Source of the DNA: Novosphingobium terrae
GTDB taxonomy: Bacteria > Pseudomonadota > Alphaproteobacteria > Sphingomonadales > Sphingomonadaceae
Assembly (NCBI RefSeq): GCF_017163935.1
Contig: NZ_JABVZR010000003.1
Span: forward strand, 1 to 64,000
Direction of reading: 5' to 3'
DNA: 64,000 bases
A model generated the notes under the pieces. It saw only the letters and a program-made list of their open reading frames with translations, was not told the origin of the DNA and did no database searches. The position numbers and the translations under genes are program-made. Shown here one piece after another: positions 1 to 8,064 of this stretch (the stretch's first letter is position 1; each line of letters begins with the position of its first letter).

Positions 1-627
1 TGGTTCCCCGCCGCGCACGCGCTCCAGCGCCAACGCCCAGCGCGGGCGAGCAAGGCTGGGAATGCCCAGCGCTTCGCTGGGATGGGCGCGCAGGCGCCAG
101 CGCGTGACAGCCGCTGTGCCCGAGGCCGGCGCATCGAGCGGCAGAGCGCGGCGGAAGACGAAGGCGGGCACGCAGGACTTCTCGGCGGCCAGCTGCAGGC
201 GCTTGGACGCTGTGGTCGAGAGGGCTTTGACCTCGCCCACCACGCCGCCCAGACCCGAATGGCGCAGGCATTCCTCCATGGCGGTGAGCACATTCACATC
301 GCTGCCCGCCTCGACATAGATCACCCGGTCCGGGGACAGACCGGCAAGGTCAAGGGCAGGGGCGAAGAGGTCGCGCCATCGCAGGCACCAAAAGACCGGG
401 CCCTCGGTGCGCGCCAGGATGCCGGCCAGGAAAACGGTGGCGGCTGCATCATCGGCAAGGGCAGTGCTGCCCGCCAGCTCATGCAGCGCGGCGCAAGACA
501 GGCCGCCGCCCGGCAGGCGCGCGTCGATGCTCTCCAGCCCGAAGGGCAGCACAGCCTTGGGCGCGGCGCTGCCTTCGATGGTGGCGATCTGCTCACGCAA
601 TTGGTCAAGGACGGCGGACTGGCGCAT
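1..627 (-). CDS. imuA: ImuA, SOS mutasome protein (3' end cut by window edge)
   Basis: The visible 209 codons on the minus strand encode a RecA-fold protein: a short helical N-terminus, then LPFGLESIDARLPGGGL (about residues 27-43), a typical ImuA/SulA-like strand-loop preceding a degenerate nucleotide-binding region, and a later segment VEAGSDVNVLTAMEECLRH. ImuA works with ImuB and DnaE2 in damage-induced translesion synthesis in bacteria lacking UmuDC; imuB and dnaE2 would be expected beyond position 1, since the gene reads out of the window. I chose the ATG at 627 because the protein aligns from there. Two LexA boxes lie directly upstream, at 32 and 90 bp, so it is very probably SOS-controlled. 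Family assignment is from sequence character, not a search. Confidence 0.85.
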   Translation of the reverse strand, partial: MRQSAVLDQLREQIATIEGSAAPKAVLPFGLESIDARLPGGGLSCAALHELAGSTALADDAAATVFLAGILARTEGPVFWCLRWRDLFAPALDLAGLSPDRVIYVEAGSDVNVLTAMEECLRHSGLGGVVGEVKALSTTASKRLQLAAEKSCVPAFVFRRALPLDAPASGTAAVTRWRLRAHPSEALGIPSLARPRWALALERVRGGEP

Positions 628-658
628 GGCAAGATGGAGACTCAGGAAGGGGACTTTC

Positions 659-673
659 GTTCCCTTTATGTTC
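659..673. promoter_or_regulatory. LexA box (SOS operator) upstream of imuA
   Basis: GTTC-N7-GTTC, the alphaproteobacterial LexA operator, with spacer CCTTTAT. It sits 32 bp upstream of the imuA start, where bound LexA would block the promoter or early elongation. Confidence 0.85.
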
Positions 674-716
674 CATCCATGACGGGGGCAGAGTCAAGAG
701 GGCTGGCAGCCGACTT

Positions 717-731
717 GTTCCATTTCTGTTC
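717..731. promoter_or_regulatory. Second LexA box between imuA and alkB-like gene
   Basis: A second perfect GTTC-N7-GTTC (spacer CATTTCT), 43 bp from the first box. It lies between the divergent imuA (minus) and alkB-like gene (plus, 116 bp away), so it could serve either promoter. Control of imuA is well supported by position; control of the alkB-like gene is inference. Confidence 0.8.
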
Positions 732-847
732 CGATGCTAGACAGGCCGCTCACCGGACGGGGAAGGGGTTGAAAGCGGCTTTCCGCCTATCCCGTTGATT
801 CCTGCCTGAAGCGCCGTGGTGGCGGTGAGGGCCAAGCGAAGGCCAGG

Positions 848-1444
848 ATGTCGAGCTTTTCCACTGATCTGTTTGGCACGCCGCTGCTGCCTGGCCTCGA
901 CGTCGCCGAGCGACTCGTCACCGAGGATGAGGAGCGCGCGCTCATCGCCCACATCGATGCGCAGGCGCTGAGCCCGTTCCGCTTTCAAGGCTGGGAAGGC
1001 AAGCGGCTCACCACCTCCTTTGGCTGGAGCTATGATTTCGAGAAGGGGGAGGCGGCGGCCGCGCCGCCGATGCCCGAATGGCTGCTGACCATAAGGGCGC
1101 GTGCAGCGAGCTTTGCCGGGCTGCAGGCCGACGATCTCGTGCAGGCCCTGCTGCTCCGTTACGATCCCGGGGCTGGGATCGGGTGGCACCGTGACCGCCC
1201 GCTCTTTGAACATGTGGTCGGCATCTCGCTGGGCGTTCCGGCGGTGATGCGATTTCGTAGGCGCCTCGAAAAGGGCTTTGCCCGCGTGTCGGCGCCGCTG
1301 GCGCCGCGCTCGATCTATCATCTGAGCGGCGAGGCGCGCCATGGCTGGGAACACAGCATTGCCGAGATGGAGGAGACGCGCTGGTCGATCACCTTCCGAA
1401 GCTTCTCGGCGCGGGGCGCCAGAGAGCTGCTGGGCGCAGCCTAA
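848..1444 (+). CDS. alkB: AlkB-like 2-oxoglutarate/Fe(II) DNA repair dioxygenase
   Basis: 198-residue protein with the AlkB-fold active site: the HxD iron ligands in GWHRDRP (H114, D116), the distal iron ligand in HGWEHS (H169), and the RxxxxxR 2-oxoglutarate-binding pattern around R178-R184 (RWSITFR). AlkB enzymes oxidatively remove alkyl groups such as 1-methyladenine and 3-methylcytosine from DNA or RNA. Length is close to E. coli AlkB (216 aa). The gene is divergent from imuA and converges on dinB, overlapping its stop codon by about 4 nt, which makes a three-gene damage-repair cluster. No Ada-type regulator is visible; LexA control is possible through the box at 717-731. The start ATG has only a weak ribosome-binding site (AAGGCCAGG). 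Confidence 0.9.
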   Translation: MSSFSTDLFGTPLLPGLDVAERLVTEDEERALIAHIDAQALSPFRFQGWEGKRLTTSFGWSYDFEKGEAAAAPPMPEWLLTIRARAASFAGLQADDLVQALLLRYDPGAGIGWHRDRPLFEHVVGISLGVPAVMRFRRRLEKGFARVSAPLAPRSIYHLSGEARHGWEHSIAEMEETRWSITFRSFSARGARELLGAA

Positions 1445-2523
1445 GCGGCAAAGAGCGGGAGGGTTGGCGCCTCCTCAAGCGCTGGCGTCTCGAAATTCGA
1501 GACAGTGACACCAACCAGTCGGATGCCCTTTTCCGGTGGATAGATCGAGCGGATCAGATCGAGGCTGGTCTGACGTAGCAGGTCCTTGTTGGCGATAGCG
1601 CCGGTGTGGCTGCGGCTGCGGGTGATGGTGCGAAAGTCCTTGAACTTGATCTTCACCGTCGCGGTGCGACCAAAGGCGCTCGCACGCTCACACCATTCCC
1701 ACACATCGTCGGCCATCTGCAACACGCCGGCCTCGATGTCGGCAGGCTCGGTCAGATCGCGATCAAAGGTCGTTTCCGACCCGGACGATTTGCGGACCCG
1801 GTTGGGATTGACCGGGCGATCGTCCTGGCCCCGTGCGATGGCGTAGTACCAGTCGGCCGAGCTGCCGAAATGTTGCTCCAGAAAGGCGAGGGACTTGGCG
1901 CGCAGATCGGCGCCGGTCTCGATGCCCAGGCGCTGCATCTTCTCGGCGGTTTTCGGGCCGACCCCGTGGAACCGCGAAACCGGCAATGTCTCGACCCAGG
2001 CTTGGCCCATGTCCGGTGTTACCGCGAATTGCCCATTGGGCTTGCGGTGATCCGAAGCCAGCTTGGCGAGAAACTTGTTGTAGGAGATGCCCGCCGAGGC
2101 GGTGAGCCCGGTCTCTTCAAGGATCCGTGCCCGAATTGCCTTCGCGGTGAGCCAGGCGGTAGGCAGGCTGGCCCGGTTGTTGGTGACGTCGAGATAGGCC
2201 TCATCGAGCGAGAGCGGCTGAATGAGGTCGGTGAATTCCGCAAAGATGGCGTGGATCTGCCGCGACACCGATTTGTAGACCTCGAAGCGCGGTGGCACGA
2301 AAATCAGATCGGGGCAACGGCGCAGCGCGGTGACGGATGGCAGCGCCGACTTCACCCCAAACTTGCGCGCCTCATAGCTGGCGGCGGCCACCACGCCGCG
2401 TGCCGCGCCATGGCCTACCGCGACCGGGCGCCCGCGCAGCGAGGGATCGTCACGCTGTTCGACGGAGGCGAAGAACGCGTCCATGTCGACATGGATGATC
2501 TTGCGAGTCGGCTGCTGGCTCAT
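1441..2523 (-). CDS. dinB: DNA polymerase IV (Y-family translesion polymerase)
   Basis: 360-residue Y-family polymerase. The N-terminal catalytic acidic residues are in HVDMDAFFASVEQ (D13, D15) and the second catalytic motif is SLDEAYLD (D107, E108). The steric and fingers motif ARGVVAAASYEARKFGVKS follows directly after the N-terminal motif. HhH-type DNA contacts occur at FHGVGPKTAEKMQRLGI. A C-terminal TLPLF resembles the beta-clamp-binding peptide. Length matches DinB (about 350 aa). Pol IV extends mismatched or damaged primer termini in the SOS response. A perfect LexA box lies 22 bp upstream of the start, so it is predicted to be SOS-inducible. Its stop codon overlaps the stop of the convergent alkB-like gene. 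Confidence 0.95.
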   Translation of the reverse strand: MSQQPTRKIIHVDMDAFFASVEQRDDPSLRGRPVAVGHGAARGVVAAASYEARKFGVKSALPSVTALRRCPDLIFVPPRFEVYKSVSRQIHAIFAEFTDLIQPLSLDEAYLDVTNNRASLPTAWLTAKAIRARILEETGLTASAGISYNKFLAKLASDHRKPNGQFAVTPDMGQAWVETLPVSRFHGVGPKTAEKMQRLGIETGADLRAKSLAFLEQHFGSSADWYYAIARGQDDRPVNPNRVRKSSGSETTFDRDLTEPADIEAGVLQMADDVWEWCERASAFGRTATVKIKFKDFRTITRSRSHTGAIANKDLLRQTSLDLIRSIYPPEKGIRLVGVTVSNFETPALEEAPTLPLFAA

Positions 2524-2545
2524 GCCGAGCCATTTAGCACCAATA

Positions 2546-2560
2546 GAACGTAAAGGGAAC
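2546..2560. promoter_or_regulatory. LexA box upstream of dinB
   Basis: GAAC-N7-GAAC (spacer GTAAAGG), the reverse complement of the GTTC-N7-GTTC operator, 22 bp before the dinB ATG. Its spacer resembles that of the imuA box at 659 read on the same strand. Confidence 0.85.
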
Positions 2561-2587
2561 GATTACCGAATAGGCTTGCAGGTGGAC

Positions 2588-2806
2588 CTACCGGCGAGGG
2601 GTGGCTCCGCCAAGGGTGGTTTCGCGCTCCTTCTCCAACCGATCGACCTCCCGCTCGACAACCTCGCGGATAAATTTGGCGCGCCGGTTAGGCCCAATGA
2701 GATCGTCGATCCGCTCCGCCATGCCGTCAGGCAGGCGAACGACGGTTGTTTTTACTCCGAGCGGCGGTCTTCCCATGGGGGTGTCGTAACCCGGCTTGAT
2801 GCCCAT
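2588..2806 (-). CDS. Ribbon-helix-helix DNA-binding protein
   Basis: 72-residue protein. The segment KTTVVRLPDGMAERIDDLIGP followed by NRRAKFIREVVEREVDRLEKE is a classic ribbon-helix-helix pattern: a beta strand of alternating residues, then two helices, as in CopG/Arc and many antitoxins. Such proteins dimerise and bind palindromic operators, usually autorepressing. No toxin gene follows it, so an antitoxin role is not supported; a plasmid or element regulator is more likely. It is divergent from the gene at 2930, and the shared intergenic region contains an inverted repeat (2824-2879). The ATG at 2806 is the first start; a second ATG ten codons in (MGRPPLG) is possible. Confidence 0.7.
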   Translation of the reverse strand: MGIKPGYDTPMGRPPLGVKTTVVRLPDGMAERIDDLIGPNRRAKFIREVVEREVDRLEKERETTLGGATPRR

Positions 2807-2823
2807 TCAATCGTTAGTTCAAT

Positions 2824-2879
2824 AACCGATATCTGTTACTAGAATAATTCAGGGAGCTAGGTTATAAGCGATATCGGAT
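2824..2879. promoter_or_regulatory. Imperfect inverted repeat, candidate operator
   Basis: AACCGATATCTGTTACTAG (from 2824) faces CTAGGTTATAAGCGATATCGG (to about 2877). The arms share CGATATC and CTAG cores in an AT-rich divergent promoter region between the RHH gene and the gene at 2930. Autoregulation by the RHH protein is inference. Confidence 0.4.
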
Positions 2880-2929
2880 AGCGTTCGGATCGCCATCGAT
2901 CTGCGAGCGCGGACGATGGAGCAACAGCG

Positions 2930-3565
2930 ATGGTGAACCGCGATATGTCCTCTGACGCCTCTCCGACCGGCACCTCGCGGCGAGGTTTGCTGCGCGGTCT
3001 GGGCCTTGCATCGACGATCAGTCTGGCGGTCACTCCCCCGTGGGCAACGGCTCTGGCCGCGCTCGAAGAGCGATATGAAGATCAGCCTGTCATCCTCAAC
3101 CGAACCAAAGAGGGCCGATAGATAAGCCTGAGGCGCTATCACACGGCGGAAATTGCCTTCTCCGTCGTTGAGGCGGGCTTCCTCGATGACCATCTCCGCG
3201 ACAGTCTGCACCGGGCAGGGGACGTTTCAAAACTGGCGCTTTGCTCTCACCTGCTCGACATGGGCGTGGCGGACGCATGGTGTGCCCAGAATCTCCGGCA
3301 AGATATATCCAAGGCACTGGCCTATGCGAACGCGACAGGCCTTGGCCATGACTGCCCCGAAATGGCTCGACTTGCGGTCATCCTCACACCCTATTGGAAA
3401 TGGAACTACCCTGTCTTGATAGGTGACCCGCCGACGGATGACGGCGGGTTCACGACTGGCGAGGTCCGTCACCTCACCCGTGCCTTGCTGGAGCGGGTGC
3501 ATGACGTGACCGGCCATCGCCGACCGAAAGGCTGGGCCCGTCGTCAGCGCGAGGCAACCCGATGA
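2930..3565 (+). pseudogene. Tat-signal protein gene interrupted by in-frame TAG
   Basis: One reading frame runs for 212 codons and contains a single TAG stop at 3119-3121. The first 63 residues have a twin-arginine signal (SRRGLLRGLGLAST, hydrophobic stretch, AxA-like ATALA). After the stop the same frame continues with protein-like sequence (for example RYHTAEIAFSVVEAGFLDD and HLLDMGVADAWCAQNLRQD) to 3565, where its TGA overlaps the next gene in an ATGA junction. No ATG, GTG or TTG start exists between the TAG and the ATG at 3260, and no ribosome-binding site precedes 3260. The simplest reading is one gene with a nonsense mutation. Two separate genes, or readthrough, are alternatives. I do not recognise the family. 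Confidence 0.55.
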
Positions 3566-5082
3566 TGTTGGCCACGGACCTGGACCACCTTCCGTGGCCT
3601 GTGCAAAAGGAGCTGCACCATGTTGCAGCCCTTCTGTTTGAGACTTTTGAGGAGGTCATCAAGGGCGCGTGCTCAGACCACCGAAGGAAAGGGCGCATCC
3701 TAGCGATCATCCTCCATGGTCAGCATGTCAGGGAAGAATGGGCGAAGCTCGCGCCCGCGGAAGCCTTCCAACTTATCGTCATTGTCAATCACGGTCGGCT
3801 TGCGCGCAGTGAGGGTGATTGGCGGATCGTGCGGGATCGGCTGCAAAGGGCCTGGGAGTTTGGTGAAATAAGCCGCCCGGTCCGCCTATCCGTCTCAGGA
3901 TTGGATGGGACGAACCGCGCCGTGATGACAGGCGTGCCTCATTTTGTAGCGATCGCAGAGCAGGGTATCGCGCTCTATCAAATGGAGGGCTTTCGCCTGG
4001 AGACGCCTCGGCACCTGCCCGCGCAGGAGCGGGCCGGGCGAAGCGTGACCGAATTCCTGCGCTGGCATCGGCGGGGGAACGAGTTTCTCTCCGGGGCCCA
4101 CTTTTACGGTAGCGAGGGTAATGCGCCGTTGGCAGCGATGCTGCTTCACCAGGCATGCGAGCATTTCTACCTTTGCGTGTTGTGGGCGGTGACCCTTCAT
4201 GGTCCGCGCACCCATGCGCTCGATGTCCTTCGTGACGCTGCCGAGGCGTTGGACAATCGCCTACGAGAAGCGTGGCCGAGAGAGAACTATTTTGAGCGGC
4301 GGGCCTTCGGCTGCATCCGCCGGGCTTATGTTGAGGTGCGCTATGGGCGGTCATACCGCATCTCACCGGAGGAGTTAATCTGGGCTTTTAAGCGTGTGAA
4401 GGTCCTGCAGGAGATCGTGATTGGCGCTTGCGCAGATCACTATGGTTCGCTGCTCGTGGGGCCATCGATCCCGATGCTCTCACTTTATGACGCGCCGGTC
4501 GTGGCCGGGACGCTTCCCCCTGATGGCGGTCTACCGGCGCTACGCGACGCGCCACCAAAGCCGAGGCAGGGGAAAGGCTTGCAGGTTCACAGCAATCGCC
4601 TTCGCCCCGGCGGACGCTTCTGGCGATCCAACAGATTCATGAATTGGGTTTACGATCTCCTGGAAATCATGGTCGCGCTGAGCTTTTTCGTGGGCGGCGC
4701 GGGGGCGGCCTTGCTCTGGACCGGCCAAGCTCACTTGGGCCAAGGCGTTCAATCCGAGCCGGCTGATCCTTCAGCAGTGCTGGATTTCGACATCAAGGCG
4801 GACAGCATGCTCGGGGCGGTGGAGAAAATCGCAAGCCGTGCAGGATATCGCACAGCGACGAATGATGTCCTCTGGGAGGCGGGTTGGGCAGGATCCTATC
4901 GGGCCAAGGCGACCACCTTCGACGCCCTGTCCGACGTTCTTTATGGATCTGGGCTCTGTCCTGCAATCAGCGCCGACACCGTCACCGTGCGATCCTGCAA
5001 CAAGACCAGCGCGCCGGTCACAGCGACAGTCGAATATGAGACGAAGCCCGATGGCGGCCTCACAATGAAGATCCTGAGATAA
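3562..5082 (+). CDS. Nucleotidyltransferase-like/HEPN protein fused to a TM segment and STN domain
   Basis: 506 residues with an unusual architecture. Residues ~40-100 resemble a degenerate nucleotidyltransferase (ILAIILHGQHVREEW where GSxxxG would stand, then FQLIVIVN), so catalysis is doubtful. Residues ~195-300 look like a HEPN helical bundle (AAMLLHQACEHFYLCVLWAVTL, then THALDVLRDAAEALD). A transmembrane segment follows at ~373-392 (IMVALSFFVGGAGAALLW). The C-terminal ~90 residues resemble an STN (secretin/TonB N-terminal) domain: LDFDIKADSMLGAVEKIASRAGY and SYRAKATTFDALSDVLYGSGL. The topology would put NT/HEPN in the cytoplasm and STN in the periplasm. It overlaps the upstream frame by 4 nt (ATGA), implying translational coupling. 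Function unknown; domain calls are by eye. Confidence 0.7.
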   Translation: MMLATDLDHLPWPVQKELHHVAALLFETFEEVIKGACSDHRRKGRILAIILHGQHVREEWAKLAPAEAFQLIVIVNHGRLARSEGDWRIVRDRLQRAWEFGEISRPVRLSVSGLDGTNRAVMTGVPHFVAIAEQGIALYQMEGFRLETPRHLPAQERAGRSVTEFLRWHRRGNEFLSGAHFYGSEGNAPLAAMLLHQACEHFYLCVLWAVTLHGPRTHALDVLRDAAEALDNRLREAWPRENYFERRAFGCIRRAYVEVRYGRSYRISPEELIWAFKRVKVLQEIVIGACADHYGSLLVGPSIPMLSLYDAPVVAGTLPPDGGLPALRDAPPKPRQGKGLQVHSNRLRPGGRFWRSNRFMNWVYDLLEIMVALSFFVGGAGAALLWTGQAHLGQGVQSEPADPSAVLDFDIKADSMLGAVEKIASRAGYRTATNDVLWEAGWAGSYRAKATTFDALSDVLYGSGLCPAISADTVTVRSCNKTSAPVTATVEYETKPDGGLTMKILR

Positions 5083-5188
5083 ATCTGAGGACTAAGGGCA
5101 AAGCAGCGTGAATATGCATGGCGCCATTTCTCATGGGCGGTTATCTTCACACCGACGCGTGGACGATCCATCCACACAAATTGCGTCG

Positions 5189-5235
5189 CAAGCGTTCCTG
5201 ATCATACCTGACCCCTCCTTGGTCAGGAACGCTTG
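5189..5235. terminator. 13-bp perfect inverted repeat, probable hairpin
   Basis: CAAGCGTTCCTGA at 5189-5201 is perfectly complementary to TCAGGAACGCTTG at 5223-5235, with a 21-nt loop, 107 bp after the preceding gene. Only a short T run follows, so it may be a terminator or a protein-binding palindrome. Confidence 0.45.
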
Positions 5236-5334
5236 TTTGGCATTTCGTGTGAGTTTGGCTAGAGGGCTGGCCGCGCCGGGGGGATTTCAGGGTCATCTGC
5301 GCCGCCATCGTCAGAAACGGGAGGGGGGATGCTG

Positions 5335-5598
5335 ATGAACTTGTCACGTTTTCATGATCCGGCACTTCTGATGAAACTGGGAGGCGATCCGGAACTGGCG
5401 GACGATCCGTCGTTGGGCGAGGCCATCTCTCACGTCATGCAGCAGCCGACAAATGAGCGATGGCTTTTCGATATCGTGACGGACGATGGTCTGATGACCT
5501 ACACGATCATCCAGAAGATCGCCCTGTCGCCGGAGTTCGAAAGCTGGAAGCAGGGCGGTGCCAATGGGGGAGCACAATCAAAGGCTGCCGCAGGCTGA
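5335..5598 (+). CDS. Small hypothetical protein
   Basis: 87 residues from the ATG at 5335. The ATG at 5329 directly abuts a purine-rich GGGAGGGGGG, which is much better spaced for 5335. The sequence is acidic and soluble, with no signal or membrane segment (NLSRFHDPALLMKLGGDPEL near the start, ERWLFDIVTDDGLMTYTII in the middle). I do not recognise the family. It lies between the HEPN/STN gene and the transglycosylase gene, on the same strand, so it may belong to the same element-specific set. Confidence 0.55.
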   Translation: MNLSRFHDPALLMKLGGDPELADDPSLGEAISHVMQQPTNERWLFDIVTDDGLMTYTIIQKIALSPEFESWKQGGANGGAQSKAAAG

Positions 5599-5636
5599 TC
5601 AGCGAATGGGGCCGCTCGCTTCGCGTTGCTATCCAA

Positions 5637-5656
5637 ATAGGTCTAAATGAGTTATT
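5637..5656 (+). promoter_or_regulatory. 20-bp conserved element, copy 1 (upstream of transglycosylase)
   Basis: ATAGGTCTAAATGAGTTATT is identical to 10368-10387 upstream of traA. The flanking TCCA-N also matches. In this copy GTCTAA/TTAGAC at 5641-5660 form a perfect 6-bp inverted repeat with an 8-bp spacer. It is probably a shared promoter or operator of transfer genes. Confidence 0.65.
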
Positions 5657-5693
5657 AGACTAAGCGATGTGTGGATTGCAACGAGGGCACAAA

Positions 5694-6524
5694 ATGACGA
5701 AACTTGGCTTGGCGCTTGCCGCAATCAGCGGACTGATTTCATCGACAGTCGGCTCAGCCGCATATGCGGACACCGCAAATGTCATCACTTTTCAGAGCGT
5801 GCCAAGAGCCAAGCGGTTTGTTCTGACGGCTCCGGCCGTAAGCCGCGATCCTGGAGCGGTCGCTGCGGTGAGCGGCGGGCAGCAAAATAGCAGCCTCGAA
5901 GCGGATTTCACGGCGCAAGGGGAGGGGGCCTTCCCCCTCGGATCGCCCATCGCCGCAAACTCCAGCATTGTGGTGCCTACGTGGATGCGCCTCGCGGCTG
6001 ACAGGTCCGGGTTCGCGCCGTCTCCAGACCATGTGTTCGCGGGCTCGATCACAAAACGGACAAACGGCCCCTGCGACTATCCGGTTTACCGCCCCAACCA
6101 TCACATCTCCCTGGAAGCCGAAAGTCGTAGGGCGACATTCTATCGCGCGATGGCGCAGGCTGCTTGCGACGCTGGCATTCCCGTCGTCCTGTTCGACGCG
6201 CTGATCACCCAAGAGAGCCGATACAATCCTGCGGCTCTTAGCCCTAAAGGAGCGGTGGGCATGTCGCAATTGATGCCAGCGCGCGCCCGCGCGCTCGGCG
6301 TGACGAATGCATGGTCGATCGAGGAGAACTTGGCGGGAGGAGCGCGCCATATGCGCGCATTGCTCGATGAGTTTGGCCGCTTCGACCTTGCCCTTGCTGC
6401 GTACAACGCCGGTGAGGGGCGGGTGCGAGGAAAGTGGCAGGTGCCACGGATCCGTGAAACCGTCGACTATGTCAGCACGATCCTCAAAACGATCCGGGAT
6501 CTCCAACTGGGGGCAAACGGCTAA
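5694..6524 (+). CDS. Secreted lytic transglycosylase (SLT, VirB1-like)
   Basis: 276 residues from the ATG at 5694, which gives an N-terminal Sec signal (KLGLALAAISGLISSTVGSA, cleavage near AYA-D). The C-terminal ~150 residues are the SLT/goose-lysozyme fold: catalytic Glu in FDALITQESRYNP (about residue 174), then GAVGMSQLMPARARALG and LALAAYNAGEGRV. These enzymes cut peptidoglycan and are regularly encoded with conjugation systems to open the wall for the secretion channel. It shares a 20-bp upstream element with the traA operon, 38 bp before this start, which supports co-regulation with transfer genes. An alternative start at 5667 would add nine residues before the signal peptide and is less likely. 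Confidence 0.88.
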   Translation: MTKLGLALAAISGLISSTVGSAAYADTANVITFQSVPRAKRFVLTAPAVSRDPGAVAAVSGGQQNSSLEADFTAQGEGAFPLGSPIAANSSIVVPTWMRLAADRSGFAPSPDHVFAGSITKRTNGPCDYPVYRPNHHISLEAESRRATFYRAMAQAACDAGIPVVLFDALITQESRYNPAALSPKGAVGMSQLMPARARALGVTNAWSIEENLAGGARHMRALLDEFGRFDLALAAYNAGEGRVRGKWQVPRIRETVDYVSTILKTIRDLQLGANG

Positions 6525-6613
6525 CCCCGCTTGCCTCCCCCTGCATGGGGGCCCTTCTTGAAGGCGGCATCCGCTCGCAACGACCACTGGCGGCCAGTCG
6601 CGCCTGAACCGTC

Positions 6614-7882
6614 TTAGGTTGCGCGCGCCTGATGGATCTGTCGCAAAGCCCAAATCGAACCATCCAGATTCAGCTGACCCTTATGTGCCTTGGCAACCAT
6701 GCCGTGGAAATAGGCGCCGGGTGAGCGATGGATCTCGTGGTTCTTAGATCGGTGTCGGACCAGCACCAGGCTCCAGAAGGTCCGCGCAAGGCCCATGGTC
6801 TCGATCGCGCTGGCAATGAGCTTGCTGCTGATCAGCATCGACGAGGCCAGAGTGCCGGTTGCGATAGCGAGCCCCTCATGGTCGAAACTTGCGGGTAGGT
6901 CATCTTTGCATTGTGCAAACAGGTCACGAGCCTCTGCGACCGTAATGCGGCAGGTCAATTCGTTGGCGCCTGGTTGAACGGAGCTTTGGTTGGCGCGAGC
7001 GGATTCTTGAGCGAAATCCGCGAAATTATCAGGCCTGATGCTTTGCGCTGTGGCTACTCTACAAAAAGAAGGTTGCTCGACTGTATGGTGTTGTCGCGAT
7101 TCTTGTTCTGATTGGTCGCGAGTGGGTGCGTGATTTGCACAGCTTTTGCCAACGTTTTCCACAGCGTTCTGCGCAGCGGTGAGCAAGGGGGCTGTTAGGC
7201 GATGCAGGTCCAGTAACCTGGGCAACTGATCGATCCGTTTGATGCGAGCGGTGCTGGTTTGGATTAGGGACAACTGCTCTACGAGGACGGGATCTGGCAC
7301 GAGGCGGAGATGAGCATTGATTTGCCGGAGCAGGCGGCGCAAGTCGGCAGAAGCTGCATGAAAGGCCAATGCGTCGCGCTTCAGCCGATCTGCTTGGCTT
7401 TGCAACTCTGACAATCGTGTCGTGAGAGGAAGCAGCGAATAACCCCGGCCGGAATAGGAACCGTCAGTTCCGCGACGGCTGGAGCGGCGGTGATTGCCCG
7501 TTTCATTATGCGGAAGGATGAGGCCGGCGCGTTTGAGCGCGCGGAAGATCGTCGTCATGGTTGCGGGAAGGACCCCGAGTTTGGCACCGTACCAATCATT
7601 CGCTCCGCCGATCAGGCCGCCGTGGGCGCGAATGTCCTCGGCGCGGGTTGCGCGTACCAGCCCGGCAAGATGCCTGACATTGCTACGGGAGAGGCCGATG
7701 CCGTTATCGTGGTGCCTGGCGAGCTCGTCCAGACAATGGAGGATCGCGCGCTTATGCTCTGCGGCATTCTCCGCTGGTTTCAAGTTTTCAAACGCCCGTC
7801 GCTCCCCGATTGCATAGCTGGCTTCGCGCAGCCGTCTGACATCCCGCTGCGCCAGATCGCCCAGCAGTTGGGTATAGGTCAT
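6614..7882 (-). CDS. repC: RepC-like replication initiation protein
   Basis: 422 residues. The N-terminal half has the winged-helix DNA-binding pattern of RepC: KRAILHCLDELARHHDNGIGLS, then GAKLGVLPATMTTIFRALKRAGLILP and the basic stretch NHRRSSRRG. The C-terminal domain has the RepC-like EIHRSPGAYFHGMVAKAHKGQ followed by LDGSIWALRQ. RepC initiates replication of alphaproteobacterial repABC-type replicons. No RepA or RepB (ParAB-like) genes accompany it here, so it may belong to a repC-only replicon or to an integrative element with autonomous replication. A good ribosome-binding site (GAGGGGG) precedes the ATG. The middle (about 240-300) is poorly conserved and rich in Q, S and N. The specific subfamily is uncertain. 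Confidence 0.75.
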   Translation of the reverse strand: MTYTQLLGDLAQRDVRRLREASYAIGERRAFENLKPAENAAEHKRAILHCLDELARHHDNGIGLSRSNVRHLAGLVRATRAEDIRAHGGLIGGANDWYGAKLGVLPATMTTIFRALKRAGLILPHNETGNHRRSSRRGTDGSYSGRGYSLLPLTTRLSELQSQADRLKRDALAFHAASADLRRLLRQINAHLRLVPDPVLVEQLSLIQTSTARIKRIDQLPRLLDLHRLTAPLLTAAQNAVENVGKSCANHAPTRDQSEQESRQHHTVEQPSFCRVATAQSIRPDNFADFAQESARANQSSVQPGANELTCRITVAEARDLFAQCKDDLPASFDHEGLAIATGTLASSMLISSKLIASAIETMGLARTFWSLVLVRHRSKNHEIHRSPGAYFHGMVAKAHKGQLNLDGSIWALRQIHQARAT

Positions 7883-8038
7883 CGTTCGCCCCCTCGTGTG
7901 AGAGGCCGTCGTCAGATAAAACTTCTCCGTGGCGCGAAACGCGCAACGCTTGACGAAGATGTCGAGATGGCTTAGCCGCCACAGACATTGGCGGTTTGTG
8001 AAGGAGTTCCTAGCTCCTTGGCTAAACTATCCTGCGTT

Positions 8039-8058
8039 GCCCGGCCCTCGCGCCGGGC
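8039..8058. terminator. GC-rich hairpin between repC and RHH-like gene
   Basis: GCCCGGC-CCTCGC-GCCGGGC followed by ATCGTTTT on the plus strand. It lies just beyond the stop codon of the minus-strand gene ending at 8065. The T run is on the plus strand, so it is not a textbook terminator for that gene. Confidence 0.45.
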
Positions 8059-8064
8059 ATCGTT

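Noticed and set aside
82..798. Long plus-strand frame covering the start of the window
   Set aside because: It is the opposite-strand shadow of imuA; the minus-strand frame encodes a recognisable ImuA and is preceded by LexA boxes.
1606..2553. 315-codon plus-strand frame across dinB
   Set aside because: Shadow of dinB, with no domain or ribosome-binding support.
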